Positions 25,091 through 36,095 of a DNA stretch of 64,000 nt are shown piece by piece. The stretch is taken from positions 9,911,723 through 9,975,722 of the forward strand of contig NC_080165.1 in assembly GCF_950295315.1 (NCBI RefSeq). The letters are read 5' to 3'. Below the pieces are notes generated by a model, which saw only the letters and a program-made list of their open reading frames with translations, was not told where the DNA came from and searched no databases. Every line of letters begins with the position of its first letter. Within the stretch, counting starts at the first letter, position 1. This stretch comes from Erinaceus europaeus (taxonomy: Eukaryota > Chordata > Mammalia > Eulipotyphla > Erinaceidae). The position numbers and the translations under genes were made by a program.

Positions 25091-25510
25091 CAGCTTAGTA
25101 AGAGGAGCAAGAACGAGCAGTCCACATTTGAACAGGCACAATTTGGAGGCTCTCGTTATCTGTGAATTATTGGCATCAACAGAGGACATACTGGCTGAAA
25201 TCAAATAAGGAAGCATAGTTAAAGAATGACAGCCCTGTCCCTCTGGCATCAGTGGCTCCGGAAGCTCTTAGGGTTTTTTGTTTGTTTGTTTGTTTGTTTT
25301 TCATTTTTAAAAAGTACGTTGTTAGAGACCATAATGATTTACAAAGGTTATTGTCACCCGAGTATAATTTCTTATCTCCTAATAGATGTCTGTGTATCCC
25401 AACTTCCACCAACTGAAATTTCCCTTGGATTCGTTCTTAAGGTTACTTGAGTCACACTTAACATACAGTCACTGCTGGACCTCACATCCTCAAGGAAAAT
25501 TTGCTTTGAG
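25091..25510. other. Unassigned sequence with (GTTT)n
   Basis: No gene is seen. A short (GTTT)n run lies at about 25277-25300. Confidence 0.4.
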
Positions 25511-25700
25511 CAGTCATTTGTTTGACAGGACAGAGAGAAATAGAGAAAAGAAGGGGAGGAAGAAAGGGAGAGAGAAAGAGAAGACACTTGCAAGCCTGCT
25601 TCACTGCTATGAAGTGTCCTCCTTGCAGGAGGGGAGTGAGGCTAGGACCCAGGTCCTTTTATATGGCAGTGTGTGTACTCAGCCAAGGTGCCACCATCCA
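25511..25700 (-). mobile_element. tRNA-derived SINE (diverged)
   Basis: Minus-strand tail, core and decayed head of the main family. Confidence 0.65.
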
Positions 25701-25780
25701 AATGCAAATTAACTTTGTATCTTAAAACTTTCTTCCCTACACTTTCTTCACCTACAATATGTATGAGTGTATAATGTTCT

Positions 25781-26087
25781 TTTTTTTTATTTAAACTTTA
25801 AAAAAAATTTTTTTAATTTATTTAGTTTATTTATTCCCTTTTGTTGCCCTTGTTTTATTGTTGTAGTTATTATTGTTGTTGTCATTGTTGGATAGGACAG
25901 AGAGAAATGGAGAGAGGAGGGGAAGACAGAGAGGAGGAGAGAAAGATAGACGCCTGCAGACCTGCTTCACCACTTGGGAAGCGACTCCCCTGTAGGTGGG
26001 GAGCCGGGGTTCGAACAGGGTTCCTTATGCCGGTCCTTGTGCTTTGCACCACCTGCGCTTAACCCGCTGCGCTACAGCTCGACTCCC
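25781..26087 (-). mobile_element. Hedgehog tRNA-derived SINE, young copy
   Basis: Complete minus-strand copy with an intact-looking head. Perfect 16-base direct repeats GAGTGTATAATGTTCT flank it at 25765-25780 and 26088-26103. Confidence 0.93.
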
Positions 26088-26103
26088 GAGTGTATAATGT
26101 TCT

Positions 26104-26834
26104 AATCTCTTTATTTGGAAGCCTAGCTCATCTTTGGACAGTGGTTTTGTATATGAAGACAAAATCTCCCATGCAACATTTGTTCAAAAATAAAACAATT
26201 CTTTCTCTATTGAATTAATATGTTTTTCTTGTTAAAGATTATTTCTGGACTCTTATATGTATTCTATTTATGTTCATCCTTATCATGCTATTTTGATTCA
26301 AAATGATACTCTAAAAACTACAATACTCAGAGAATGAGACTTTTTATCTTTTAAAGCACAGCTGGACAGTGCACCTGCTTTGTGGTGGTGGAGGGAACTA
26401 TTAAAGTAAGACTCAAATCTGGTCTTAAGCTAGGGGTGGGTGGGAGGGCTGACACCAGAGCGCAGCCTGAAGGGGGCTTAGTGCCATACAGCCTTGATCT
26501 GATCACTGGGTTTTTTTGTCCTTTTATTAGTGCATTTCAGGATAAATCAAAGAAATTTTAAGATAACTTGTATCAGCAGAAAGCAGAATGGTTTGATAAG
26601 GGGAACAGAAAAAGGAGGATCAGCTTTTCAGTCTTGGATTTTTGGAGCCTTGGCTACTCCAATTCTATGCTCACCACAGTGAGCTTCCTTTCTCATCAAG
26701 AAATTGTTTACTTTTTTTTTTTTAACTTTTAGGTCGTTTCTTTTCTTTTCTTTCTTTTTTTTTTTTTTTACTAATTCTATAAATAGACAAAAATCTTCCT
26801 CAAAGTGTATCCCTATTTCTATCTTTATCTCTAC
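26104..26834. other. Unassigned sequence
   Basis: No gene is supported. A T-rich low-complexity run occupies 26709-26770. Confidence 0.4.
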
Positions 26835-26843
26835 CTTATCTAT

Positions 26844-28720
26844 TCTTCTTCTTCTAGCGTTTGCCCTTCTTCCGTAGCCAGTCAACAGCGTCAGGTTGAG
26901 CCTGATGTCAAGTTTCGAGACCCCCTTTGAATCTGGAGAGGTGGCAGTCATTGACTATGTGGGTCATAGTCTGTCTGGAGCCGCAGGGGCAGTTCGGGTC
27001 GTCTCTGGCTCCCCAGCGATGGAACATAGTGGCGCACTGGCCATGGCCTGTTCGATAGCGATGGAGGAAGGCCCAATCATAACGTGCTAGGTCAAAGCCG
27101 GGTTGACGCCTGCAGGGGTCTGTGATGAGGTGTTTGTTCTTTACCTCAGCTGACTGCCAACTCTGTTTCCAAGAGACTGGAACAGAGAAGTTCAGTGTAG
27201 GCGTAGGGGACCAGATTGGGTGACGAGACGTCAAGCGTTGGACAGGGTGGGCGAAGATATCCGCGTATATTGGCAGGTCCGGTCAAGCGTAGACGTGGGA
27301 AATGAACTTAGATGATGCAGCATCCCGACGAATATCTGGCGGGGCGATGTTGCTAAGAACTGGCAGCCATGGAACCGGGTTGGAATGGATGGTTCCAGAA
27401 ATGATCCTCATGGAGGAATATAATTTGGAATTGACCAAGTGGGAATGGGGGCTACGGAACCATCCTGGGGCACAGTATTCTGCAGTGGAATAGCATAATA
27501 CCAGAGAGGATGATCGTAGTGTGGAAGCGCTCGTGCCCCATGAGGAGCTGGCCAGTCTTGCAATGATGTTATTCCTCGCGCCCACCTTTGCGGCAGTTTT
27601 TATGAGATGTTTGTGAAATGACAGAGTGCGATCGAGAGTAACGCCAAGATAGACTGGCTGGGCTTCATGCCGGATTCTCGTATCACCAAGCTGCACATTA
27701 AGCTCACGCGAGGCCGAGGCATGGTGTAGATGGAAAACAGATGATACCGTTTTTGCAGTGCTAGGGACTAGTCGCCATTTTTTACAGTAATCAGATATCA
27801 GAGACATGTCTTTCATGAGTGATTCCTCAAGGATGTTGAACTTGGATGCCTGAGTTGTACAGCAGATGTCATCAGCGTAGATGAACTTCCTTGAAGAAGT
27901 TTCTGGGAGGTCATTGATGTAAATATTAAATAGCGTAGGAGCCAGAACAGAGCCCTGGGGGAGGCCACTTGAGACAAGTCTCCATCTGCTAGACTTGTCA
28001 CCCAGATGCACCCGGAATCTTCTGTTTTGGAGAAGAAACGATATAGTGTTGGCCACCCATGGAGGCAGGCATCTTGAGATCTTGACTAGGAGACCACAGT
28101 GCCAGACCGTGTCATAGGCTTCTGTAAGATCAACAAAGACAGCACCTGTCTTTAAATTCTTCTGGAATCCATTTTCAATGTAAGTTGAGAGGGCCAGGAC
28201 TTGTTCGCAGGTAGATCTTCCTGGGCGGAAACCAGCTTGGGTGGGTGATAGGAATTTCTCTGTAAGAGGAGAAATACGTGACAGAAGCAGCCTCTCAAGG
28301 AGTTTGTAACACACGGAGAGGAGAGAAATTGGTCTATAGCTGGCGGCCAGTGTTGGGTCTTTCTTTGGTTTCAAAACCGCTATTATCTTTGCTCGACGCC
28401 AAATTTTGGGCATAGATTCGGATTCCAAGATGTGGGACAGGAATGTAGTGAGCCACTTCTTTGCCGCGGGGCCCAGGTTAAGAATGAGTTCTGGGGTGAT
28501 GTTATCATAGCCAGCAGCTGTTCCCAGTTTAACCCTCTTCAAAGCGTCTTCCAGTTCAGACAGTGTAAAGGGAAAGAGTTTTGGAGATGGACAAGATAAA
28601 CGGAAGTGGGATGACCACTCATGGGAAATTTCTCTTTTCCAAACTGGGTCAATCTTAGCACGTCCAACTTGAGTTAGGTGACAAGTAGCAAATACCTACC
28701 TATCATCTGTCATCTATCAT
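26844..28720 (-). mobile_element. Vingi-like LINE, 5'-truncated copy
   Basis: A non-L1, non-LTR retrotransposon. It ends, on its own strand, in AGAAGAAGAAGAA instead of poly(A). The encoded reverse transcriptase is of the Jockey/Ingi kind. Among mammals this matches the Vingi clade (sister of Ingi, lacking RNase H) reported from hedgehogs. The 5' end is truncated between the endonuclease and RT regions. Nine-base repeats CTTATCTAT at 26835-26843 and 28721-28729 may be the target duplication, but the 5' one lies in a TATC-rich stretch, so the outer limit is uncertain by ~30 bp. Confidence 0.85.
26908..28686 (-). pseudogene. Vingi-like ORF: reverse transcriptase, one internal stop
   Basis: This is the RT half of a LINE polyprotein, which would copy element RNA into DNA at a nicked genomic site. 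The frame is open from about 28686 down to a TGA at 27283-27285. It then continues in the same frame to a TGA at 26908. RT signatures in order: RPISLLSVCYKLLER, AGFRPGRS, a DLTEAYDTVWH catalytic block, SGLPQGSVLAPTLFNIYIN, and YADD followed by ICC. A C-terminal Cys-rich segment reads CPCGSRQTMTHIV. The second copy (35510-36095) has an Arg codon where this one has the internal stop, so a CGA to TGA change is likely. No RNase H domain is visible, as expected for Vingi. The ATG-less start and missing endonuclease reflect 5' truncation. Non-functional as it stands. Confidence 0.85.
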
Positions 28721-28729
28721 CTTATCTAT

Positions 28730-28856
28730 GATAAGCACCAACAGGAATATTTGAAACTGATAAAAACTTCTTCAGAAGTATTCCATCTTTGTATTTATAC
28801 TTCTACGTATAGATAGAGATACCTATATATATATCATACTATAAATATACTGCTCA

Positions 28857-28898
<42 letters not shown>

Positions 28899-28960
28899 AA
28901 ATTCAGTTTCTCAATTTAGCTGCTTCTACTATTTTCTGTAATTTTACTGATTAAAAAACT
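28730..28960. repeat. AT-rich stretch with (TA)n
   Basis: Holds a (TA)n run at about 28857-28892. Positions 28730-28806 resemble 31391-31465 in direct orientation. Confidence 0.6.
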
Positions 28961-29560
28961 CCTATAAAATTTAGATGAAAAATAGTCCTGCCAATATTTT
29001 CCTCTAAGTATTTGATAGTTTCTGGTCTAACATCCAATTCCTTGATCCATTTAGAGTTTACTTTTGTGTGTGATGCAATGTAGCGGTTCAGTTTCATTCT
29101 TCAACACATTTCAACCCAGTATTCCCAGCACCATTTGTTGGAGAAACTGTCCATTCTCCATTGAATCACTTTGGCTTCCTTGTCTCCTTGTTAAAACTTT
29201 GATGTCCGGGTGGGGGTGACAGCATAATGGTTATGCAGACTCTCATGCCTGAGGCTCCTAAATCCCAGGTTCAATCCCCCACACCACCATAAGCCAGAGA
29301 TGAGCAGTACTCTGGTGTTTCTCTGTGTGTCTCTCTCTCTCTGCATCTCTCTCATAAATAGAAAAATTAATTTAAAAAATTCAAAAAAAAGAAACTATTT
29401 AAAAAAAAAAAACTTTGATGTCCATAGGTATGGGGGATTATTTCTGAACTTTCAGTTCTATTCCACTGACTAGTGTGTCTGCTTTTATTCCAGTACCAGG
29501 CAGTTTTGATTACTATGTAGTCTGAGATCTGGGAGTATGGGAGTCATTCAGTTCTGTTCT
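28961..29560 (-). mobile_element. L1 ORF2 fragment, antisense, with nested SINE
   Basis: The plus strand reads as antisense L1 ORF2 C-terminal region, including the CCATTTGTTGGAGAAACT and CTGTTCCA-like patches typical of mammalian L1. It partly covers the same L1 region as 29583-29945, so they are two separate insertions. A SINE splits it at 29208-29410. Confidence 0.65.
29208..29410 (+). mobile_element. tRNA-derived SINE, third family, with target-site duplication
   Basis: Intact-looking tRNA-like head (CAGCATAATGGTTATGC, CCCAGGTTCAATCCC), CATAAGCCAGAGATGAGCAG core, CT-rich tail and A-run. Direct repeats AACTTTGATGTCC lie at 29195-29207 and 29411-29423. Inserted into L1. Confidence 0.9.
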
Positions 29561-29582
29561 TACTGATTAAAAGAATGATAAG

Positions 29583-29794
29583 AGAGCCTCCTTCTTCCAT
29601 TTAATACTTTGGGCCCCCTTATCAAAGATTAGATGCCCATAGGTGTGGGAGTTTAGATCCGGGCTTTCAATTCTGTTCCATTGGTCTGTGTGCCTATTTT
29701 TGTTCCAATACCAGGCTGTTTTGAGGATGATGGCCTTATAATATAGTTTGAGATCTGGGAGTGTGATGCCTCCATTTCTGTTTCTTTTCCTCAA
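29583..29794 (-). pseudogene. L1 ORF2 C-terminal fragment
   Basis: The minus-strand frame contains the L1-typical [23 protein letters not shown] and DQWNR peptides, part of the L1 ORF2 C-terminal region downstream of the RT. It is the inverted 5' part of the twin-primed insertion. Its apparent stop derives from flanking duplication sequence, so the fragment is an insertion product, not a gene. Confidence 0.85.
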
Positions 29795-31385
29795 GATGGT
29801 TGTGGCAATTCTAGGTGTTTTCTGGTTCCAGATAAATGATTTTGTAGTTTTTGTTCTATTCTCTTAAAGAAGCTTGGTAGAACTTTGATGGGTATCACAT
29901 TAAATTTGTATAAGGCTCTGTGGAGAATATTCATTTTGATAAGCTAGAAGGAATTATGTTAGGTGAGTTAAGTCAGAAAGACAAATATGAGTATGGGATG
30001 ATCCCACTCATCAACAGAAGTTGAGAAACAAGAGCAGAAAGGGAAACTAAAACAGGATCTGATTAAATGGAGAGTAGGGCACCAAAGTGAAAACCCTGTG
30101 GTGAGGGGGAGGGTAGACATTCAGCTTCCCTGGGCAGTGGGGGGTGGGGGGGTGGGGAGCTGGGATGGGATACAGTCTTTTGGTGGTGAGAATGGTGTTT
30201 ATGTACACACCTATTGAAGTGCAGTCATATAAACCACTATTTAATTATTACGGGAGGGGAAAAATTGATCATATGACCAGAACTTTTAAAAACACAGACT
30301 GAGTTTTTTTAATACATAAGCTGATTCTTTGGTATTTTAACTCTCTCAAAAGCCTAGATGAGGGAGAACAGAAGCAACTGGTGGCACCACTTTATACAAG
30401 ATGTTGGGTATTATACAGCTAACGCTAACAAAGGGACTTTTCAAAGTTAACCCAATTACCAAATAATGTGATGATAACATTAACTATCGATTGTCTTTTT
30501 GAACCCTAAGACAGCAGGAACCTCACATCTCCACTATAGAGCCTATATTTCCCCCAGTCCTGGAAATTTAGAGTGGGGCCCACTTTCCTGCATGCTTCTC
30601 TCAATTCATATCAAATAATATTGCATCTGCTGATCACAACCTAATCAATGCAGAGTGCCACCCAACATGCTGTGTCCAGAGACTTCAAAAGTGAAATAAC
30701 AACCCTTCAGCTTCATCACTCAGGTGAGACCTTTCCTTTCATAGTATTCTCTAATTCCATCCCAGGTGGTCCACTCCCCAATAAAGTCCCCAAACCTACA
30801 TATAGACCAGGTCCCCTGAGATGGATCATATGTTCACACATGTCCATAAATTAGGACAAAATATATACCTGAAAGCAGAAGTACACAAGAGTCTGCAGAG
30901 ATTACCCGCCCCCCACCCCAGCACTTCATCTGCACTATTCCAGTCTTTAGGTCCATGATTCTTCAACAATTTGTTTGGCTTTGTATGTTAATTCTCTTTT
31001 CAGCCACCAGGTTCCAGATGCTATCAGGATGCCGGTCAGGCTTCCCTGGACTGAAGACCCCACCAATATGTCCTGGAGCTCAGCTTCCCCAGAGACCCAC
31101 CCTACTAGGGAAAGAGAGAAACAGGCTGGGAGTGTGGACCCACCAGTCAATGCCCATGTTCAGTGGGGAAGCAATTACAGAAACCAGACCTTCCACCTTG
31201 TGCAACCCACAATGACCCTGGGTCCATACTCCCAGAGGGATAGAGAATAGGAAAGCTATCAGGGGAGGGGATGGGATATGGAGATCTGGTGGTGGGAATT
31301 GTGTGGATTTGTACTCCTTCTGTCCTACAGTTTTGTTAATGTCTCCTTTCTTAAATAAATAAATGACAGAAGTTTCAAAAAAAAA
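29583..31385 (+). mobile_element. L1 insertion with 5' inversion (twin priming)
   Basis: The first ~360 bp (29583-29945) is L1 ORF2 in reverse orientation. From about 29946 the sequence switches to forward L1 3' end, runs through the full long 3' UTR and ends in poly(A) at 31376-31385. Perfect 14-base duplications AAAAGAATGATAAG flank the whole at 29569-29582 and 31386-31399. This shows that the 3' UTR-type repeats of the window belong to L1. The 3' UTR here is about 1.4 kb. Confidence 0.88.
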
Positions 31386-31399
31386 AAAAGAATGATAAG

Positions 31400-31835
31400 C
31401 ACCATCAGGAAGATTTGGTACTTATAAATATAACTTCCGAATTTATTCCATCTTTGTATTTATATTTCTTTCCTTTTGGTCCATATTTATCCTGTAACTC
31501 TTTATGCTATTCTGAAGAGAAACCTCTTCACTGTTTCCCCAAATTACACTTTTTCAAACAAAAGAGAAGCAGTTTGAATCAAAGTGTGAAGTGTGACTAA
31601 CAATTCACTAGAATGTAGATCAGAAAAATATATTTTTCAAAGGCAGTTGATTATGCAACATAATGGAAAACTCCACTGAAATTCTGTAGTGTTTTAGTAG
31701 TCACTCTGTATTCTGTTTATCACACAAAATATGTGTGGGGAATTATACATTCCCTTCTCAGCTCTCTTTAGTATTATTTTATGGAAAACAATAAGGGAGT
31801 TTTAAAGAAAGAGCTTTTAGAAATATCTACTGAAA
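31400..31835. other. Unassigned sequence
   Basis: No gene is seen. The first 65 bp resemble 28730-28806. Confidence 0.4.
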
Positions 31836-32101
31836 GGGGTCGTGCAGCAGGTTCAGTGCACGTGGCGCAAAGCGCAAGGACCGGCATAAGGATCCCTGTT
31901 CGAGTCCCCGGCTCCCCACCTGCAGGGAAGTCACTTCACAGGTGGTGAAGCAGGTCTGCAGGTGTCTGTCTTTCTCTCCCCCTCTCTGTCTTCCCCTCTT
32001 CTCTCCATTTCTCTCTGTCCTATCCAACAACAAACGACATCAACAACAATAACAATAACCACAACACCGGCTACAAAAAAGGGCAACAAAAAAGAAGAAA
32101 A
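31836..32101 (+). mobile_element. Hedgehog tRNA-derived SINE with target-site duplication
   Basis: Near-full-length copy with a slightly shortened head and GTTCGAGTCC B-box-like motif. Duplications of about 15 bases ending TATCTACTGAAA lie at 31821-31835 and 32104-32118. Confidence 0.85.
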
Positions 32102-32139
32102 AGAAGTATCTACTGAAAAATTGTTACATTAAAATGTAT

Positions 32140-32352
32140 CAAGCAGTGTGGCCAAGTGGTAACACACCTTGTTAAGTGCATGTTTTACTGCATCCAAGGA
32201 CCCAGGTTCAAGCCCTTACCCCACCAATAGGCGGAAAGTTTCACAAGGGTCGAAGCAATGCTGTAGCTGTCTCTCTTATGTCTCCCTCTTTACCTTCCTT
32301 TCTCCCTTCACTCTAAATTTTTCTCTGTTTTATCAAATAACATAAAATTATT
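32140..32352 (+). mobile_element. tRNA-derived SINE, older subfamily
   Basis: Head with CCCAGGTTCAAGCCC, short core and pyrimidine tail. Confidence 0.65.
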
Positions 32353-32890
32353 TTAAAAATCTTATTAAGCCGTAAATACAAAACTCATTAATAAATAATT
32401 TAACATTGTGCTTTCTAATAAAAATAATGTTAAATATTTTATTAATTAGCAAGTATAATGTCATGATGGCCTTAATGAAACAAGAGCACTCAGGACAATA
32501 ATGTCAGTCATAGTGATATTTCATGTTAGATTTATTTTTTTTCCTTTGATAATAATATTCATATATAAATATACAGTGCTATCTGTGGCACTTATACAGA
32601 ATCAAAGTCTTCCTTGAAGGTAAAACATGTTACCCCAAGTTATTTGTTTCATTAAAAATTCATACAAATTTAGTTACATCATACCTAGTGACAACTAGTA
32701 ATGATATATATATATATACACATATATATATACCACTAGTATTTTGATCAATTTTAAATGCAAATCCACTTACAAAGAAAATGCTACTTAAGATATCTAA
32801 CACACTTATGAGTTTTATTTCCATTTTTGAATAATTAGCATTATCCTTAAGTCTTAATATATATTTGGTTATACATTTAGTATTAAAAAT
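32353..32890. other. Unassigned AT-rich sequence
   Basis: No gene is seen. A (TA)n-like run lies at about 32704-32733. Confidence 0.4.
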
Positions 32891-33345
32891 CAGATGTAAA
32901 TCTTGTTATGTGAGAGAAACCAAAAAGAGGAGATGATGTCACTCATAGGTAAACTTAAGAAATAAGGACATGGTATATTGCATTAAAGAAAAGGACTCTG
33001 GGAAAGGAATGAGAGGAAGGAGAGGAAGAAAACTTTGCTGTCATAATGAAATTATACTCATACTGAAATTATACTCACCCGCCCCAATAGAAAAGATAAA
33101 GCAGAAAAGGAAAACAGAGTAAAACCTGAACGGAGTGCTATGTATTGCATCCAGTAAAAGGGCTCTGAACTAGAAGGAGAAGGGGACGTTTGAAGGGACC
33201 TTAAGTTCCTGGCTCATGATAATGAAAAGCACCTTAGCTGGGGCAAGTGTGTTTTGAAAACACCTGTCACAGGAGGATAAATCAGACCCATATGTCAACA
33301 ACTGTTTAGTAAACTACTAATCTCTCAATAAAGTGATTTAAACAA
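32891..33345 (+). mobile_element. L1 3'-end fragments
   Basis: Two adjoining pieces resemble the L1 3'-end family at 61790-62090. Both carry the TATTGCA...AAAG patch, and the second ends near CTCAATAAAGTG. Confidence 0.5.
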
Positions 33346-34439
33346 GCAGAAGTAGTCTTTAGATTTTTAAATTTGAATACTGTTGCATTTTACTTTTTCA
33401 ATTTGATGTTTTTATAGTCAAAATGAAAGTTCCAGTGTTTTTAGTCGATTTTAATACTTATTGTAGTCTAACATACTTCAGATTAAATTGTCTATATTAA
33501 ATTAAATTTGCAGTTAAGATCTATTTTTCCCAGAATAATTGATACAGTCATCCTTAGTATTTTAAAGCAGGCAAAGGTAATTTTATGATTCACAAACTCC
33601 CCTTAAGCATTTCTATATATTGTGTTGACTGTTAATTTTATACAGAGATATAGAGATTTTCATCTCCATACACTATCATTAATTTAGGCTTGCTAATTTC
33701 AATAAGACACAAACTGTTCTCTATAAAGCTAAGGTAAAAGGTCAAGTTGCTTTCAGAAATGTATTTGCGTTAAGCAGAGGAGTACATAATGTGAAAAGGG
33801 AGACCTCCTATAAAAACAACATCTTGTTCTGCACCAGTAAGGATCAGCTGAACATTCAGTACAAAATTGACAAAGCTGAAACCAATGTGAGACACTTAGG
33901 AAGCTCAGAGTTACCCATTATCTTTCAAGCAGGTAGCCTGAGGAGAATTATAGAACATGAAACATCAAACATGGGATAAACATCAGAACTGAAACACAAA
34001 AGGTTGGTTAAGCATGAGTTGAAAGATTCAGGACACTATCAAGTTATTCTCAACTCCCTTCAGGACATAGTCTCTATTCTTATTCTCATCCTCAATTTTT
34101 TAATCCTCTGGGAAACTACATCAAACTTTGTTCAACATGTTTACTGAGTATGTAGTATCTTGGAGATTTAAAGACAAAAATGGTGATTTCTGTAAACAGT
34201 AGTTGCTACAAAGAAATGAATAGGCTGAGTGAATAAGTAAAGGGATGTGAAGAGAAAAACATATTAGTAGTGAATGAGAATTTTGACAAGACGCTTGCAG
34301 ATAATTTTTAGTTAAAAATCACAGCAAGAATAGAGATTGAGTGATCTTTTGATATATTTCATTGACTAAGGAGTTGTGTTCCTTAGGAAACTAACTCATT
34401 CATTCAGGAGGATGAAGTTGCAATGGAAAGGGCAGAATG
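33346..34439. other. Unassigned 1.1-kb stretch
   Basis: No gene, RNA or clear repeat is supported. Confidence 0.4.
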
Positions 34440-34451
34440 TCTCTTTAGACC

Positions 34452-34504
<53 letters not shown>

Positions 34505-34625
34505 CCTTGTACCAGAGCATTATTCTGGTTTATGTTAGCCTAGTGGTGCTGGGGATTGAACCTGTGACCTTGGAGTCTCAGGATGAAAGATTTTTGCATA
34601 GCCATTGTTCTGTCTCCCTAGCCCC
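34440..34625 (-). mobile_element. SINE with (CT)n expansion
   Basis: Minus-strand SINE of the third family. Its tail expanded to a nearly pure CT run at 34455-34499 on the plus strand. Confidence 0.65.
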
Positions 34626-35429
34626 TTCCTCCCATCAATCTGTCCTATATGAAACAGAAACTATGACTTACATTGATTTTCATAGAGTTTTAATCAATGG
34701 TGAGCACTATCAGAAGATGGTAGGAGACAGTCCCATAAAGGTTAATCTTAGCCTAATTCTTGCCTTTAGCAGACTATCACTCTTTGCATCAGTGTGACAT
34801 TTTCTACATAAATCTCTCCTGAATTTGACTAAATACTTTGTCTTCTTTCTTCTTCAGAAACACTAATGTTACTGGTCTCTAGGTCCTAAGTTACTGGCTA
34901 GCCCTTATGACTTCCCTGTGATTATGTTCACCTATACAAAGTCTCCCTAAAATTAACAATCTGAGATACAATTTAGATAACTTGTAGTTTATCTAACTTT
35001 GCATGTATCACTGGTTTCCAATTGGGTCCTGGTTAATGGTACCAGTAATTATTTTGGGTATGACCTTTCACACTATTAAGGAGCTATCCACATGTAATTA
35101 TCCACCAGTCAACTGGGAAACTAGTTGTGGAACTAATGAATGAGATCCAATCCAGGGACATTCAATACTTTAGAGTTTTAAGATTATATTCTGGACACCT
35201 TTATTTCTCCAGAAAAGAAGGAGTAAGTAAACCACTAAGGGTTACTATTGATTTCTTAGGAAAATCACAGGGGTTAGAATTGCCAATCACAGTCCACTAC
35301 TTCATAAGAATAAGATGGGGTGAATCCTCTACAGAAATTCTGGCTATTGTAGTAATAATAGCTTTCATGCCTCTAGTTGCTTCATTCTATTTTCCCACCA
35401 GCACTTGTCCTATAGAATACTCTTCATGT
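34626..35429. other. Unassigned sequence
   Basis: No gene is supported. The 110-codon frame at 35127-35459 runs into the L1/Vingi junction and shows no domain. Confidence 0.4.
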
Positions 35430-35442
35430 GATCTGGGGCCCA

Positions 35443-36095
35443 TCTTCTTCTTCTTCTAGCGTTTGCCCTTCTTCCATAGCCAGTCAACAGCGTCAGGTTG
35501 AGCCTGATGTCAAGTTTCGAGACCTCCTTTGAATCTGGAGAGGTGGCAGTCGTTGACTATGTGGGTCATAGTCTGTCTGGAGCTGCAGGGGCAGTTTGGG
35601 TCGTCTCTGGCTCCCCAGCGATGGAACATAGCGGCGCACCGGCCATGGCCTGTTCGATAGCGATTGAGGAGGACCTGATCATAACGTGCCAGGTCAAAGC
35701 CGGGTGGACGCTCGCAGGGGTCTGTGATGAGGTGTTTGTTCTTTACCTCAGCTGACCGCCAGCTCTGTTTCCAAGAGACTGGAACAGAGAAGTTCATTGT
35801 AGGCGTAGGGGACCAGATTGGGTGATGAGACGTCAAGCGTTGGACAGGGTGGGCGAAGATATCCACGTATATTGGCAGGTCTGGTCGAGCGTAGACGTGG
35901 GAAATGAACTTAGATGATGCCGCATCCCGACGAATATCTGATGGGGTGATGTTGCTAAGAACTGGCAGCCATGGAACCGGGGTGGAATGGATGGTTCCAG
36001 AAATTATCCTCATGGAGGAATATAATTTGGAATCGACCAAGTGGACATGGGGGCTATGGAACCGTACTGGGGCATAGTATTCTGCAGTGGAATAG
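35443..36095 (-). mobile_element. Vingi-like LINE, short 5'-truncated copy
   Basis: Same 3' terminus as 26844 and highly similar to it throughout. It is 5'-truncated at 36095 and lies inside an inverted L1 3' UTR segment: the L1 sequence stops at 35442 and resumes at 36096 almost without loss, so the ends are well defined. Any target duplication is at most 2-3 bases. Confidence 0.88.
35510..36095 (-). pseudogene. Vingi-like ORF C-terminal fragment
   Basis: The frame enters at the truncation point and stays open to the TGA at 35510, encoding the region after the RT: a VLSNITPSDIRRDAAS block and a C-terminal CPCSSRQTMTHIV Cys-rich patch. It lacks the internal stop of the first copy. A further in-frame TAG lies 54 nt downstream at 35456-35458, just before the GAA-rich terminus, the same arrangement as in the first copy. 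With no promoter, endonuclease or RT core it is a dead fragment. Confidence 0.85.

Noticed and set aside
26844..28720. BovB/RTE or L1 assignment for the LINE
   Set aside because: BovB has a different C-terminal pattern and L1 has poly(A) and a different RT; the GAA-rich end, FRPGRS motif and short derivatives fit Vingi.
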